Assembly (NCBI RefSeq): GCF_001015195.1
Contig: NZ_LDES01000002.1
Location: 1-64,000, forward strand
Direction of reading: 5' to 3'
DNA from: Sphingomonas sp. Y57
GTDB taxonomy: Bacteria > Pseudomonadota > Alphaproteobacteria > Sphingomonadales > Sphingomonadaceae
Length of the DNA: 64,000 nt
Shown: in pieces, positions 28,961 through 38,371 of the stretch
Layout: the number at the start of each line of letters is the position of its first letter
How positions within the stretch are numbered: position 1 is the stretch's first letter
Position numbers and translations under genes: made by a program
Notes under the pieces: model-generated
Seen by the model: only the letters and a program-made list of their open reading frames with translations
What the model was told of the DNA's origin: nothing
Databases searched by the model: none

Positions 28961-30244
28961 TTACCGCTGGCTGACCGGAACGTAATCGCGCTGCGCCGGG
29001 CCGTTGTAGAGCTGGCGCGGACGGCCGATCTTCTGCTCGGGATCCGAGATCATCTCGTTCCACTGCGCAACCCACCCGACGGTGCGGGCCAGCGCGAAGA
29101 GAACGGTGAACATGGTGGTGGGGAAGCCGATCGCCGACAGGATCACGCCCGAATAGAAGTCGACGTTCGGGTAGAGCTTCTTGTCGATGAAATACTGGTC
29201 CTTCAGGGCGATCTGCTCGAGCTCGCGGGCGGTGTCGAGGACCGGGTCGTTGATGCCGAGCTTGTCGAGCACCTCGGTCGCGGCCTTGCCCAGCACCTTC
29301 GCGCGCGGGTCGAAATTCTTGTACACGCGATGGCCGAAGCCCATCAGGCGGAAGGGATCGTCCTTGTTCTTGGCACGGGCGATATATTCCGGGATGCGAT
29401 CCGGCGTGCCGATCTCGCGCAGCATGTTGAGCGCGGCTTCGTTCGCGCCGCCATGCGCCGGTCCCCACAGGCAGGCGATGCCCGCCGCGATGCAGGCGAA
29501 GGGGTTGGCGCCCGACGAGCCGGCGAGGCGCACGGTCGAGGTCGAGGCGTTCTGCTCATGGTCGGCATGGAGGATGAAGATCTTGTCCATCGCCGAGACG
29601 ATGACGGGATCGGGCTCATACTCCTCGGCGGGCACGCCGAACGTCATGCGCAGGAAGTTGGCGGTGTAGCTGAGGTCGTTCTTCGGATAGAGGAAGGGCT
29701 GGCCCACCGAGTATTTGTACGCCATCGCCGCGATCGTCGGCATCTTGGCGATCAGCCGGTGGCTGGCGATCATCCGCTGCTTCGGATCGTTGATGTCGGT
29801 CGAGTCGTGGTAGAAGGCGGACAGCGCGCCGACCACGCCGCACATGATCGCCATCGGATGCGCGTCGCGGCGGAAGCCGCGATAGAAGGTGGCCAGCTGC
29901 TCGTGCAGCATGGTGTGGCGACTGATCGTGTAGGTGAAGTCGTCCAGTTCCTTCTTGCTCGGCAACTCGCCGTTGAGCAGCAGGTAGGAGACTTCCATGA
30001 AGCTCGACTGCTCGGCGAGCTGGTCGATCGGATAGCCGCGGTGGAGCAGGACGCCCTGGTCGCCGTCGATATAGGTCAGCGCCGACTGGCACGACGCGGT
30101 GGAGGTGAAGCCCGGATCATAGGTGAAGGCGCCGGTCGCGCCGTAGAGCTTGCGGATGTCGATGACGTCTGGGCCGACCGTGCCCGACAGGACCGGATAT
30201 TCGGACGCTTTGCCGCCGATCTCCAGTTTCACAGTATCCGCCAT
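28961..30244 (-). CDS. gltA: citrate synthase
   Basis: A 427-aa type II citrate synthase starting [12 protein letters not shown] at ATG 30244. Catalytic segments are in place: [11 protein letters not shown] (His), [15 protein letters not shown] (His), [15 protein letters not shown] (His, Arg) and the LDTARELE region. It condenses oxaloacetate and acetyl-CoA in the citric acid cycle. A 14-codon in-frame upstream extension is ignored. It lies 67 bp downstream of gltX on the same strand. Confidence 0.97.
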   Translation of the reverse strand: MADTVKLEIGGKASEYPVLSGTVGPDVIDIRKLYGATGAFTYDPGFTSTASCQSALTYIDGDQGVLLHRGYPIDQLAEQSSFMEVSYLLLNGELPSKKELDDFTYTISRHTMLHEQLATFYRGFRRDAHPMAIMCGVVGALSAFYHDSTDINDPKQRMIASHRLIAKMPTIAAMAYKYSVGQPFLYPKNDLSYTANFLRMTFGVPAEEYEPDPVIVSAMDKIFILHADHEQNASTSTVRLAGSSGANPFACIAAGIACLWGPAHGGANEAALNMLREIGTPDRIPEYIARAKNKDDPFRLMGFGHRVYKNFDPRAKVLGKAATEVLDKLGINDPVLDTARELEQIALKDQYFIDKKLYPNVDFYSGVILSAIGFPTTMFTVLFALARTVGWVAQWNEMISDPEQKIGRPRQLYNGPAQRDYVPVSQR

Positions 30245-30311
30245 GTTCAATCTCCTGTCGTTCGCCCCTTTGCCGCGACGCGGCAATCCCGGTTATTTCA
30301 GTCCTGCCCGA

Positions 30312-31724
30312 TCACCCCAACTGATCGTCGAGCCGCCCCAGGCTCTCCTCGCGACCGAGAAGAACCAGAACATCGAAGATGCCGGGGGATGTGGTGCGGC
30401 CGGTGAGCGCCGCGCGAAGCGGCTGCGCCACCTTGCCGAGGCCGATCCCCCCGCGTTCCGCCACCGACCGGACTCCCGCCTCCAGGGCGGACGCCGACCA
30501 GTCGTCCGTGGCGGCAAGCGCCTCGCGAGCCTGCGCCAGCAATGCCTTGCCCGGCTCGTCTAGCAGCGATGCGGCCTTCTCGTCCATATCGAGCGGGCGG
30601 GTGCGAAACAGAAAGCCCGCACCGTCCATCAACTCATTGATATCCTTGGCCCTTACCTTCAGGAAGGGGATGCTGCGAAGCAGAAGGTCCCGGTCGGCCG
30701 AATCGAAATCCCGGCCCGCTCGTGCCGCGACTCCGGGCGTGATCAGATCGGCCAGCCGGGCATCGGCGGCTTCGCGCATATAATGGCCGTTGAGATTTTC
30801 CAGCTTCTTGAAATCGAAGCGCGACGGCGAGCGGCCGACGCCGGCCAGATCGAACCATTCCACCGCCTGTTCGCGGCTGATGATCTCGTCGTCGCCATGG
30901 CCCCATCCCAGCCGCAGCAGATAATTGTTCACCGCCTCGGGCAGGAAGCCCAGTTCGTCGCGATAGGCATCGACGCCCAGCGCGCCGTGCCGCTTCGAAA
31001 GCTTCGCTCCGTCGGCGCCATGGATCAGCGGGATATGAGCATAGACCGGCTCCTCCCACCCCATCGCACGGATCAGCGCGATCTGGCGGAAGGCATTATT
31101 GAGATGGTCGTCGCCGCGGATCACATGGGTGACGCCCATGTCGTTATCGTCCACCACGACCGCGAGCATATAGGTCGGCGTGCCGTCCGAACGAAGCAGG
31201 ATCATGTCGTCCAGCTCGGCATTCTGGACGGTGACAGGGCCCTGGACCTGATCGTCGATGGTCACCTCGCCTTCGCGGGGCGCCTTGAGGCGGATGACGA
31301 AGGGGGCACCCTCGGGCGCCTCGGACGGATCGCGGTCGCGCCAGCGGCCGTCATAGCGCAGCGGCTGCTTGGCGGCGCGTTGCTGCTCGCGCTGTTCGGC
31401 CAGCTCTTCCGGGGTCGCATAGCAGCGATAGGCATGACCCCTGGCGAGCAACTCGTGGGCGACCTCGGCATGGCGCTCGGCACGGGCGAACTGGTACACG
31501 ACCTCGCCATCCCAGCTCAGGTCGAGCCAGCGCATCCCGTCGAGGATCGCGTCGATCGCCTCCTGGGTCGAGCGCGCGCGGTCGGTATCTTCGATGCGGA
31601 GAAGGAACTTCCCGCCATGGTGGCGGGCGAACAGCCAGTTGAACAGGGCGGTGCGAGCGCCGCCGATGTGCAGGAAGCCCGTCGGCGACGGGGCAAAACG
31701 GGTGACGACGGTCTGCTTTTCCAT
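30312..31724 (-). CDS. gltX: glutamyl-tRNA synthetase
   Basis: A 470-aa class I enzyme starting [16 protein letters not shown] at ATG 31724. The HIGH motif appears as HIGG (residues 19-22) and the KMSKS motif as KLSKRHG. It charges tRNA-Glu. In sphingomonads gltX and gltA are usual neighbours. The gene is divergent from comEC, with a 136-bp gap. Confidence 0.97.
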   Translation of the reverse strand: MEKQTVVTRFAPSPTGFLHIGGARTALFNWLFARHHGGKFLLRIEDTDRARSTQEAIDAILDGMRWLDLSWDGEVVYQFARAERHAEVAHELLARGHAYRCYATPEELAEQREQQRAAKQPLRYDGRWRDRDPSEAPEGAPFVIRLKAPREGEVTIDDQVQGPVTVQNAELDDMILLRSDGTPTYMLAVVVDDNDMGVTHVIRGDDHLNNAFRQIALIRAMGWEEPVYAHIPLIHGADGAKLSKRHGALGVDAYRDELGFLPEAVNNYLLRLGWGHGDDEIISREQAVEWFDLAGVGRSPSRFDFKKLENLNGHYMREAADARLADLITPGVAARAGRDFDSADRDLLLRSIPFLKVRAKDINELMDGAGFLFRTRPLDMDEKAASLLDEPGKALLAQAREALAATDDWSASALEAGVRSVAERGGIGLGKVAQPLRAALTGRTTSPGIFDVLVLLGREESLGRLDDQLG

Positions 31725-31860
31725 GCTTGCGCCCACGCGCGCTTTCTCCAAGATCGGACCCGATGGCCTGCGATGTCGATGCGCCCCGTAAAGCATTTTC
31801 CCGCCGGGTCAAACCGGCGGACGGGCGAGGCGAGATGAATCGGCCCCTGCGCCTGCCGCC

Positions 31861-34005
31861 GTGCTGAAAGCCGGGCTTTTCCGGGCGGTGCCGTCGATCC
31901 GGGTCGTCGTCCGCCCCGCGTCCGGCCATCGCCTTGTCGCGCGACTCGAAGCCTGGCTGGAAGCGGAGCGGGATCAGGTGGCGTTGTGGCTGCCGGTCGC
32001 GCTGGGCGGCGGCATCGCGCTGTGGCTCGTGCTGCCGGGTCGGAATGCCTGGTTCGCGGCATTGGCGCTTCTCGCGGGAATCGCGCTGTGCGGTATCGCG
32101 ATCGGTGCCGGTCGCCGGGTTGGACGGATGCTGCTTGTCGGCGCGCTGGCGGCGATCGCCGGCTTGCTGCTGGTCTGGATGCGGGCCGACTGGGTGGCCG
32201 CCCCGCGCATCGACCGGCCGATGGTGACCGAGGTCGCGGGCCGGATCGAGGCGGTCGAGCGGATGCCCGCGCGCGAACTCACCCGACTGACGATCGCGCC
32301 CGATGCCGGTCTGCTCCTGCCGCACCGCATCCGGCTCAACGTCGACCAGGCGGACCTCGCGGGCCCCATTGCCGCGGGCGGACGCATCCGGGTGCGCGCC
32401 CGGTTGATGCCGCCCGCGCCGCCGGCCGTGCCGGGCGCTTATGATTTTGCCCGCGCCGCCTGGTTCCAGGGGATCGGCGCGACCGGCAAGGCGCTCGATC
32501 CGCCGCGGATCGTTCCGGCCGGCGACGGGCGCGGCCCCCTTGACTGGCTCGCCGATCGCCGCACGCGCCTGTCGGAGCATATCGAGGCGCGGGTGACGGG
32601 GGCGAGCGCCGGGGGCATCGCCGCTTCGCTGGCGACCGGCGACCAGGGCGCGATTGCCGAGGAGGATGCCGAAGCGCTCCGTCGATCGGGGCTCGCCCAC
32701 CTGCTGTCCGTGTCGGGGCTGCACGTCTCGGCGGTGGTCGGCGGCGTCCTGCTGCTCACCCTGCGCCTCCTTGCGCTCAGTCCGGCCCTGGCGCTGCGCG
32801 CCCCACTGCTGCTGATAGCGGCCGGCGCCGGGGCGCTGTCAGGTATCGCCTATACATTATTGTCGGGCGCGCAGGTGCCGACGATCCGTTCCTGCGTCGC
32901 GGCGCTGCTGGTGCTGGCCGGGATCGCGATGGGGCGGGAGGCGCTCACCTTGCGGCTGGTCGCCACCGGGGCGCTGGTGGTGCTGCTGTTCTGGCCCGAG
33001 GCGCTGGCGGGGCCGAGTTTCCAGCTCAGCTTCGCCGCCGTGACCGCGCTGGTCGCGATGCTCGATCATCCGCGTGTCGCTGCCTTCGCGGCGCGGCGCG
33101 ACGAGGGCATGGTGGCGCGGTGCGGGCGATCGCTCGCGGTGCTGCTGCTGTCCGGCCTCGTGATCGAGATGGCGCTCGCGCCGATCGCCCTGTTCCATTT
33201 CCACAAGTCAGGCTTCTACGGCGCGCTTGCCAACATGGTCGCGATCCCGCTCACCACCTTCGTGATCATGCCGTTGGAGGCGCTGGCGCTGCTGCTCGAC
33301 ATTGCCGGAATTGGTGCGCCGGCCTGGTGGCTGGTGTCGCAGGCACTCACATTGCTGCTGTGGATCGCGCGGACCGTCGCGGCGGCGCCCGGCGCCGTCG
33401 CGATGCTGCCGACCATGGCGTGGGGCGCCTTCGCACTGACGGTGGCGGGTGGCCTGTGGATCGCGCTGTGGCGGACGCGGGCGCGGCGCTGGGGGCTGCT
33501 GCCCTTCACGGCGGGCGCGCTATGGGCGGCGCTGTCGCCGACGCCCGACCTTCTGGTGACGGGTGACGGCCGCCATGTCGCCTTCGTGCTCGGCGACGGC
33601 CGGGTTGCCTTGCTCCGTGACCGCGCGGGGGACTATATCCGCGGCGTGCTGGGCGAGGCCGCGGGCGTCGACACCGAAGCGCTCCCGATCGATGCGCTGA
33701 TGCAGGCGCGCTGCTCGGTCGATCTCTGTCTTGCCGATATCCGGCGCGGCGGGCGCGGCTGGCGCATCCTCGCGACACGCAGTCCCTATCGGCTCGACTG
33801 GACCGGGCTGTCGCAAGCCTGTGCCGCCGCCGACATCGCCATCAGTGAACGCCGCCTGCCGCGCGGTTGCACGCCGCGCTGGCTCAAGATCGATCGCCCG
33901 CTGCTGGCGCGGACCGGCGGGCTCGCCATCGATCTCGACCGCGGCACGGTCGACAGCGTGGCGGCGGCGGTCGGCCGCCACCCCTGGTCGACCTTTCGGA
34001 TGTGA
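31861..34005 (+). CDS. comEC: ComEC/Rec2-family DNA uptake channel without the metallo-hydrolase domain
   Basis: A 714-aa polytopic membrane protein. It has the DUF4131 region, then the competence domain with the signature LLSVSGLHVSAVVGGVLL and the helices ALLVLAGIAMGREALTLRLV. About 10 membrane helices are visible. The last 150 residues lack HxHxDH, the nuclease motif found in many ComEC proteins. The GTG at 31861 is the first start after the preceding stop. It would carry single-stranded DNA across the inner membrane if competence proteins are present; none is in this window. Confidence 0.85.
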   Translation: MLKAGLFRAVPSIRVVVRPASGHRLVARLEAWLEAERDQVALWLPVALGGGIALWLVLPGRNAWFAALALLAGIALCGIAIGAGRRVGRMLLVGALAAIAGLLLVWMRADWVAAPRIDRPMVTEVAGRIEAVERMPARELTRLTIAPDAGLLLPHRIRLNVDQADLAGPIAAGGRIRVRARLMPPAPPAVPGAYDFARAAWFQGIGATGKALDPPRIVPAGDGRGPLDWLADRRTRLSEHIEARVTGASAGGIAASLATGDQGAIAEEDAEALRRSGLAHLLSVSGLHVSAVVGGVLLLTLRLLALSPALALRAPLLLIAAGAGALSGIAYTLLSGAQVPTIRSCVAALLVLAGIAMGREALTLRLVATGALVVLLFWPEALAGPSFQLSFAAVTALVAMLDHPRVAAFAARRDEGMVARCGRSLAVLLLSGLVIEMALAPIALFHFHKSGFYGALANMVAIPLTTFVIMPLEALALLLDIAGIGAPAWWLVSQALTLLLWIARTVAAAPGAVAMLPTMAWGAFALTVAGGLWIALWRTRARRWGLLPFTAGALWAALSPTPDLLVTGDGRHVAFVLGDGRVALLRDRAGDYIRGVLGEAAGVDTEALPIDALMQARCSVDLCLADIRRGGRGWRILATRSPYRLDWTGLSQACAAADIAISERRLPRGCTPRWLKIDRPLLARTGGLAIDLDRGTVDSVAAAVGRHPWSTFRM

Positions 34006-34013
34006 ACCGCGCT

Positions 34014-34511
34014 ATGGTGGAAATTCGGACGCCACGACTGCTGCTGCGCCCTGCGCGCAGCGATGATGCGGATGATCTTCATGCGGTGCTGAGCGACCGG
34101 CGGTCGATGCGCTATTGGTCCAGTCTTCCTCATGCGACGATCTCGGAGACCCGCACCTGGGTCGCCGACATGATCGCTATCCCGGCCAACGAGGGCGAGG
34201 ATTTCGTGATCGAACGCGACGGGCAGGTGATCGGCAAGGCCGGCTTCTACCGCTTCCCGGAGATCGGCTTCATCCCGCGGCCCGATCATTGGGGGCAGGG
34301 TCTGGCGCAGGAGGCGCTGACGCCATTGATCGAACGGGCCTTCGCCGTGCATGGGCTGGCGCGGATCGAGGCGGACGTCGATCCGCGGAACGCCGGATCG
34401 CTGCGGCTGCTCGAGCGACTGGGATTCGTGAAGAGCGGTTTCGCGGAGCGGACCTGGCTGATCGGGGACGAATGGTGCGACAGCGTCTATCTGACACTGG
34501 AGCGGAAGTAG
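34014..34511 (+). CDS. RimJ/RimL-type GNAT acetyltransferase
   Basis: A 165-aa protein starting MVEIRTPRLLLRPAR, the usual RimJ/RimL-type N-terminus. It has YWSSLPHATISETRTWV, IGFIPRPDHWGQGLAQEA (acetyl-CoA loop) and ARIEADVDPRNAGSLRLLER. Target unknown: a ribosomal N-terminus or small molecule. The start is 8 bp after the comEC stop, so it is cotranscribed. Confidence 0.85.
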   Translation: MVEIRTPRLLLRPARSDDADDLHAVLSDRRSMRYWSSLPHATISETRTWVADMIAIPANEGEDFVIERDGQVIGKAGFYRFPEIGFIPRPDHWGQGLAQEALTPLIERAFAVHGLARIEADVDPRNAGSLRLLERLGFVKSGFAERTWLIGDEWCDSVYLTLERK

Positions 34512-34547
34512 GCGTGACGGGATCTGCCCTTCTCGGCCGTTCCATCT

Positions 34548-34581
34548 CCCCCGCGTTCCCGCGAAAACAGGAATGCGGGGG
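34548..34581. terminator. hairpin between convergent GNAT and lexA genes
   Basis: CCCCCGCGTTCC pairs with GGAATGCGGGGG (12 bp including one G-T pair) around a 10-nt loop. It lies between two convergent genes. Confidence 0.7.
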
Positions 34582-34587
34582 ACAAGA

Positions 34588-35259
34588 TCAGTAGCGCCGC
34601 AGCAGGCCGGCGAGCTTGCCCTGGATGCGGACCTGGTCGGGCTTGTAGCGCTGCGGGTCATAGGCGCGGTTGGCCGGGTCGAGCCGGATCATAGCGCCCT
34701 CGCGGCGAAAATATTTGAGCGTCGCTTCGGCATCGGCGATCAGGGCGACGACGATCTCGCCGTCGCGCGCTGTCTCGGCGCGGCGGATCAGGGCATAGTC
34801 GCCGTCGAGAATACCCGCCTCGACCATCGAATCCCCGGAAACCTCAAGCGCATAATGCTCACCCGGGCCAAGCAGGGCGGCAGGTACCGACAGGCTGCTC
34901 TGTCCCTCCAGCGCCTCGATCGGCAGGCCGGCGGCGATGCGGCCGTGCAGGGGAATCTCCAGCACATTCTCGTTCGCGGCCTGTGGGACGATCGGGGCGG
35001 CCTTGCTCTTCCCGGACGATGCCGAGGGCGCCTTGGCGGTCGCCGTCTCGGGCATGCGCAGCACCTCGAGCGCACGGGCGCGATTGGGGAGTCGGCGGAT
35101 GAAATTGCGTTCCTCGAGTGCGCTGATCAGCCGGTGCACGCCCGACTTCGACTTGAGGTCGAGCGCCTCCTTCATCTCCTCGAACGAGGGGGACACGCCG
35201 GTCTGCAACAGGCGGTCGTTGATGAAGCACAGCAGTTCATGTTGCTTGCGGGTCAGCAT
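34588..35259 (-). CDS. lexA: SOS repressor LexA
   Basis: A 223-aa LexA starting [18 protein letters not shown]. The helix-turn-helix is residues 23-50 ([20 protein letters not shown]). The Ala110-Gly111 cleavage site (RIAAGLPIE) and the catalytic pair Ser144 (SGDSM) and Lys182 (TLKYFRR) are present, so it can self-cleave when RecA is active. The long linker (about residues 68-95) is typical of alphaproteobacterial LexA. The upstream box at 35278-35292 shows autoregulation. Five boxes in the window are likely targets. Confidence 0.98.
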   Translation of the reverse strand: MLTRKQHELLCFINDRLLQTGVSPSFEEMKEALDLKSKSGVHRLISALEERNFIRRLPNRARALEVLRMPETATAKAPSASSGKSKAAPIVPQAANENVLEIPLHGRIAAGLPIEALEGQSSLSVPAALLGPGEHYALEVSGDSMVEAGILDGDYALIRRAETARDGEIVVALIADAEATLKYFRREGAMIRLDPANRAYDPQRYKPDQVRIQGKLAGLLRRY

Positions 35260-35277
35260 GGCAAATGCCCTCGTCGG

Positions 35278-35292
35278 GAACGGACGGAGAAC
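35278..35292 (-). promoter_or_regulatory. LexA (SOS) box of lexA
   Basis: GAAC-GGACGGA-GAAC (GTTC-N7-GTTC on the lexA strand) is perfect and ends 18 bp before the lexA ATG, so lexA is autoregulated. It also separates lexA from moeA. Confidence 0.9.
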
Positions 35293-35316
35293 ATTTAGGC
35301 AACCGGCCGGAATCTG

Positions 35317-36504
35317 TCAAGCGATCGGTAAAACGGGCACTTCGGCACCTTCGTCCAGGGCCGGGGCATCGGGAGGACGGACGATCAGCAGGGCCGCCTC
35401 GACCAGCGCCGACAGGCCGGCGCTGTCCTGTCCCGACAGCGGCACCGCGCGCCCCTCGGCCCAGCGGCCGCGGAAATATTCGGCCCGGTCCCGCGTCGCG
35501 GGGAGTGGCGAGCCGAGCCGTGCGATGAACGGTTCCCGCACCGGCGTCGTCGCGCCGAGCAGATGTGCGATCAGCGGCTTGAGAAACAGGGTCGCGGTGA
35601 CGAAGGCCGACACCGGATTGCCGGGCAGGCCCAGCACGATCGCGTCGCCGAGCGTGCCGATCATCACTGGCTTGCCGGGTTTCATCCGCACCTTCCAGAA
35701 ATCGATCCGCGCACCAGCCCTCTCGAGCGCGGGGAGCACCAGATCATGATCTCCGACCGATGCGCCGCCGGTCGTGACGATGATGTCTGCGTCATCGGCC
35801 ATCGCGATAAAGGCCGCGCCGATCGCATCCAGATCATCGCGGACGATGCCATGGTCACGCACGATGCAGGCGTCGTTCCGCAGCAGCGAAGCCAGCATCG
35901 GGCCGTTGGAGGCGGGCAACAGCGCACCGGCAGTGGGTTCGCCCGGCGCAACCAGCTCGTTGCCCGTCGACAGCAGCGCTACGCGGGGCCTGCGGCGGAC
36001 GGCGATCGCGCCATGCCCACCGCTCGCCGCCAACGCGATCGCCGCCGCGCCGATCGGCGCGCCCTCGGGGATCAGCAGGCCGCCCTCGGCGAAGTCGCCG
36101 CCCCGCCGGCGGATATGCGCGCCGACGCGCGGCGGTCCTTCGCCCGCCATGGTCAGCCGGTCGCCATCGCGCGCAGCCTCCTCCTGGACGAGGATGACGT
36201 CGGCGCCGTCGGGTACGGGCGCGCCGGTGAAGATCCGCGCCGCCTCGCCCGGCGCCATCGCGCGGCCGAGGCCGCCGCCGGCCGCGCTCTCGCCGACCAC
36301 GGTCCAGGGGCCCGGCCGTTCGGCGAAGCGGATCGCATAGCCGTCCATCGCCGACAGGTCTGTGGCCGGCTGGGTGCGGCGGGCGCGGATGTCGGCGGCG
36401 GCGAAGCGCCCGGCGGCGTCGGACAGCGGCACGGTCTCGATCGCCAGCGGAGCCTTGAGCGCGAGCATCCGCGCCTGCGCCTCGGCGACCGGGACCAGCG
36501 CCAT
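35317..36504 (-). CDS. moeA: molybdopterin molybdotransferase
   Basis: A 395-aa MoeA starting at ATG 36504 ([14 protein letters not shown]). The molybdenum-insertion signature is SAMDGYA near residue 52, with the VTTGGASVGDHD motif near 248 and the GLPGNPVSAF motif near 288. The protein inserts molybdate into adenylylated molybdopterin. Its start overlaps the moaC stop by one base. The stop lies next to the lexA promoter. Confidence 0.95.
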   Translation of the reverse strand: MALVPVAEAQARMLALKAPLAIETVPLSDAAGRFAAADIRARRTQPATDLSAMDGYAIRFAERPGPWTVVGESAAGGGLGRAMAPGEAARIFTGAPVPDGADVILVQEEAARDGDRLTMAGEGPPRVGAHIRRRGGDFAEGGLLIPEGAPIGAAAIALAASGGHGAIAVRRRPRVALLSTGNELVAPGEPTAGALLPASNGPMLASLLRNDACIVRDHGIVRDDLDAIGAAFIAMADDADIIVTTGGASVGDHDLVLPALERAGARIDFWKVRMKPGKPVMIGTLGDAIVLGLPGNPVSAFVTATLFLKPLIAHLLGATTPVREPFIARLGSPLPATRDRAEYFRGRWAEGRAVPLSGQDSAGLSALVEAALLIVRPPDAPALDEGAEVPVLPIA

Positions 36505-36983
36505 CAGGCGTCCCCGGCCTTCCATTCGCCTGACTTGCCGCCGGTCTTGGACAGCAGGCGGACACCCTCGATCCGCATCCCCCGGTCGAGCGCCTTGGCC
36601 ATGTCGTAGACGGTCAGCAGCGCGGCGGTGACGGCGGTCAGCGCCTCCATCTCGATGCCGGTGGTGTAGGTGGTGACGACGGTCGCGGTGGCGCGGATGC
36701 CATCGGCCTCGATCGCGAGGTCGAGGGTGACGCCCGAGATCGGCAATGGATGGCAGAGCGGGATCAGATCGGCGGTCTTCTTCGCCGCCATGATCCCGGC
36801 GACGCGCGCGACGGCGAGCACGTCGCCCTTCTTGACCGATCCCGTGCGGATCGCATCGAGCGCCACAGCGTCGATCAGGATGCGCCCTTCGGCCACCGCC
36901 TCGCGCCTGGTCTCCGCCTTGGCCGACACGTCGACCATGCGGGCGGCACCCTCGGCGTCGATATGGGTGAGCTTCGGGCTCAT
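36504..36983 (-). CDS. moaC: cyclic pyranopterin monophosphate synthase
   Basis: A 159-aa MoaC, standard length. Motifs include [39 protein letters not shown] and [21 protein letters not shown]. It makes cyclic pyranopterin monophosphate in molybdenum cofactor synthesis. Overlaps trpC and moeA by a few bases, so trpC-moaC-moeA is one operon. Confidence 0.97.
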   Translation of the reverse strand: MSPKLTHIDAEGAARMVDVSAKAETRREAVAEGRILIDAVALDAIRTGSVKKGDVLAVARVAGIMAAKKTADLIPLCHPLPISGVTLDLAIEADGIRATATVVTTYTTGIEMEALTAVTAALLTVYDMAKALDRGMRIEGVRLLSKTGGKSGEWKAGDA

Positions 36984-37774
36984 GCCCCGGTCAGCAGCTT
37001 GCGGGTCGCCGCCGCGACGTCGTCCTGGCGCATCAGCGATTCGCCGACAAGGAAGCAGCGCACGCCATGGTCGGCCATCGCGTCGAGGTCGGCCTTGGAG
37101 CCGAGCCCGCTTTCGGCGACGAAGGTGCAGCCCGCGGGCGCGCGGCCGACCAGTTCATAGGTGCGCGCGAAATCGACGGTGAAGTCGCGCAGGTCGCGGT
37201 TGTTGACGCCGATCAGCCGCGAGCGCAGCTCTACCGCGCGCTCCAGTTCGCCGATGTCGTGGACCTCGACCAGCGCATCCATGTCATGGTCGATCGCAGC
37301 GGCCTCGATCTCGGCCATCTGTCCGTCGTCGAGTGCGGCGACGATGATCAGGATCGCGTCGGCGCCCAGCGCGCGCGCCTCCGTCACCTGCCACGGATCG
37401 ACGATGAAGTCCTTGCGCAGCGCCGGCAGCGCACAGGCGGCGCGCGCCTGCACGAGATAGTCGTCATGGCCCTGGAAATAGGGCATGTCGGTGAGTACGG
37501 ACAGGCAGGCCGCCCCCGCAGCTTCATAGGCGCGGGCATGGGCGGGCGGATCGAAATCGGGCCGGATCAGACCCTTTGACGGCGACGCCTTCTTGATCTC
37601 CGCGATCAGGCCGTAACCGCCTTCGGCCACCTTGCGGTCGAGCGCGGCGCGGAAGCCGCGTGGGGCGTCGGCAGCCTTCGCCCGCGCGGTCAGATCGGCG
37701 AAGGAGGTCTCCGCCTTGCGGCGGGCGACATGATCGCGCTTGGCGTCGCAGATTTCGGTCAGCTTGTTGCTCAT
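36980..37774 (-). CDS. trpC: indole-3-glycerol phosphate synthase
   Basis: A 264-aa TIM-barrel enzyme starting [20 protein letters not shown] at ATG 37774. Conserved parts include [40 protein letters not shown] and VAESGLG. It closes the indole ring in tryptophan synthesis. In related genomes it follows trpD; here 6.4 kb of unrelated genes lies between them. It overlaps moaC by 4 bp. Confidence 0.96.
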   Translation of the reverse strand: MSNKLTEICDAKRDHVARRKAETSFADLTARAKAADAPRGFRAALDRKVAEGGYGLIAEIKKASPSKGLIRPDFDPPAHARAYEAAGAACLSVLTDMPYFQGHDDYLVQARAACALPALRKDFIVDPWQVTEARALGADAILIIVAALDDGQMAEIEAAAIDHDMDALVEVHDIGELERAVELRSRLIGVNNRDLRDFTVDFARTYELVGRAPAGCTFVAESGLGSKADLDAMADHGVRCFLVGESLMRQDDVAAATRKLLTGA

Positions 37775-37822
37775 CGCCCGGCGGCATAGCGGCAGGCGCA
37801 GCTTAGGTAAACGGGAGAGCCC

Positions 37823-38371
37823 ATGACCACAGACCATCTGTTCGTCATCACCGGCGGCCCCGGATCGGGCAAGACCAGCCTGGTCGCGGCGCTCGCGGCG
37901 GCGGGCCATGCGACGATGCCGGAGGCAGGGCGGGCGATCATCCGGGACCAGGTCGCCATCGGAGGCGACGCGCTGCCCTGGGCCGATCGGGCGGCGTTCG
38001 CCGACCTGATGCTGGGCTGGGAGCTGCGATCGCACCGTGAGGCGCGCGCGATGGCCGGCCCCGTGATCCTCGATCGCGGCATCCCCGACGTAATCGGCTA
38101 TCGCGCGCTGTGCGGCCTGCCGGTGCCCGATCACCTCCGCCGCGCGGCCGAACTCTACCGCTACAATCGTCGGGTCTTCATCGCCCCGCACTGGCCCGCC
38201 ATCTTCGCGCAGGACGCCGAGCGCAGGCAGTCGCTCGAGGAAGCATCGGTGACGACGCGGGCGATGGAGCGCGCCTATATTGATTGCGGTTACGAGCTGG
38301 TCGCGCTGCCGCTGACGCCGGTGGCGGAAAGGGCGGCCTTCGTCGCGGCCATGATCGCTCAGACCGGTTGA
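37823..38371 (+). CDS. small P-loop ATPase/kinase-like protein (AAA_28)
   Basis: A 182-aa protein with Walker [10 protein letters not shown] (residues 11-19) and LDRGIPD in the position of the second Mg site. The layout matches the AAA_28 family of predicted ATPases or nucleotide kinases. Substrate unknown. It overlaps the end of the convergent prolyl oligopeptidase gene by 13 bp. Confidence 0.85.
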   Translation: MTTDHLFVITGGPGSGKTSLVAALAAAGHATMPEAGRAIIRDQVAIGGDALPWADRAAFADLMLGWELRSHREARAMAGPVILDRGIPDVIGYRALCGLPVPDHLRRAAELYRYNRRVFIAPHWPAIFAQDAERRQSLEEASVTTRAMERAYIDCGYELVALPLTPVAERAAFVAAMIAQTG

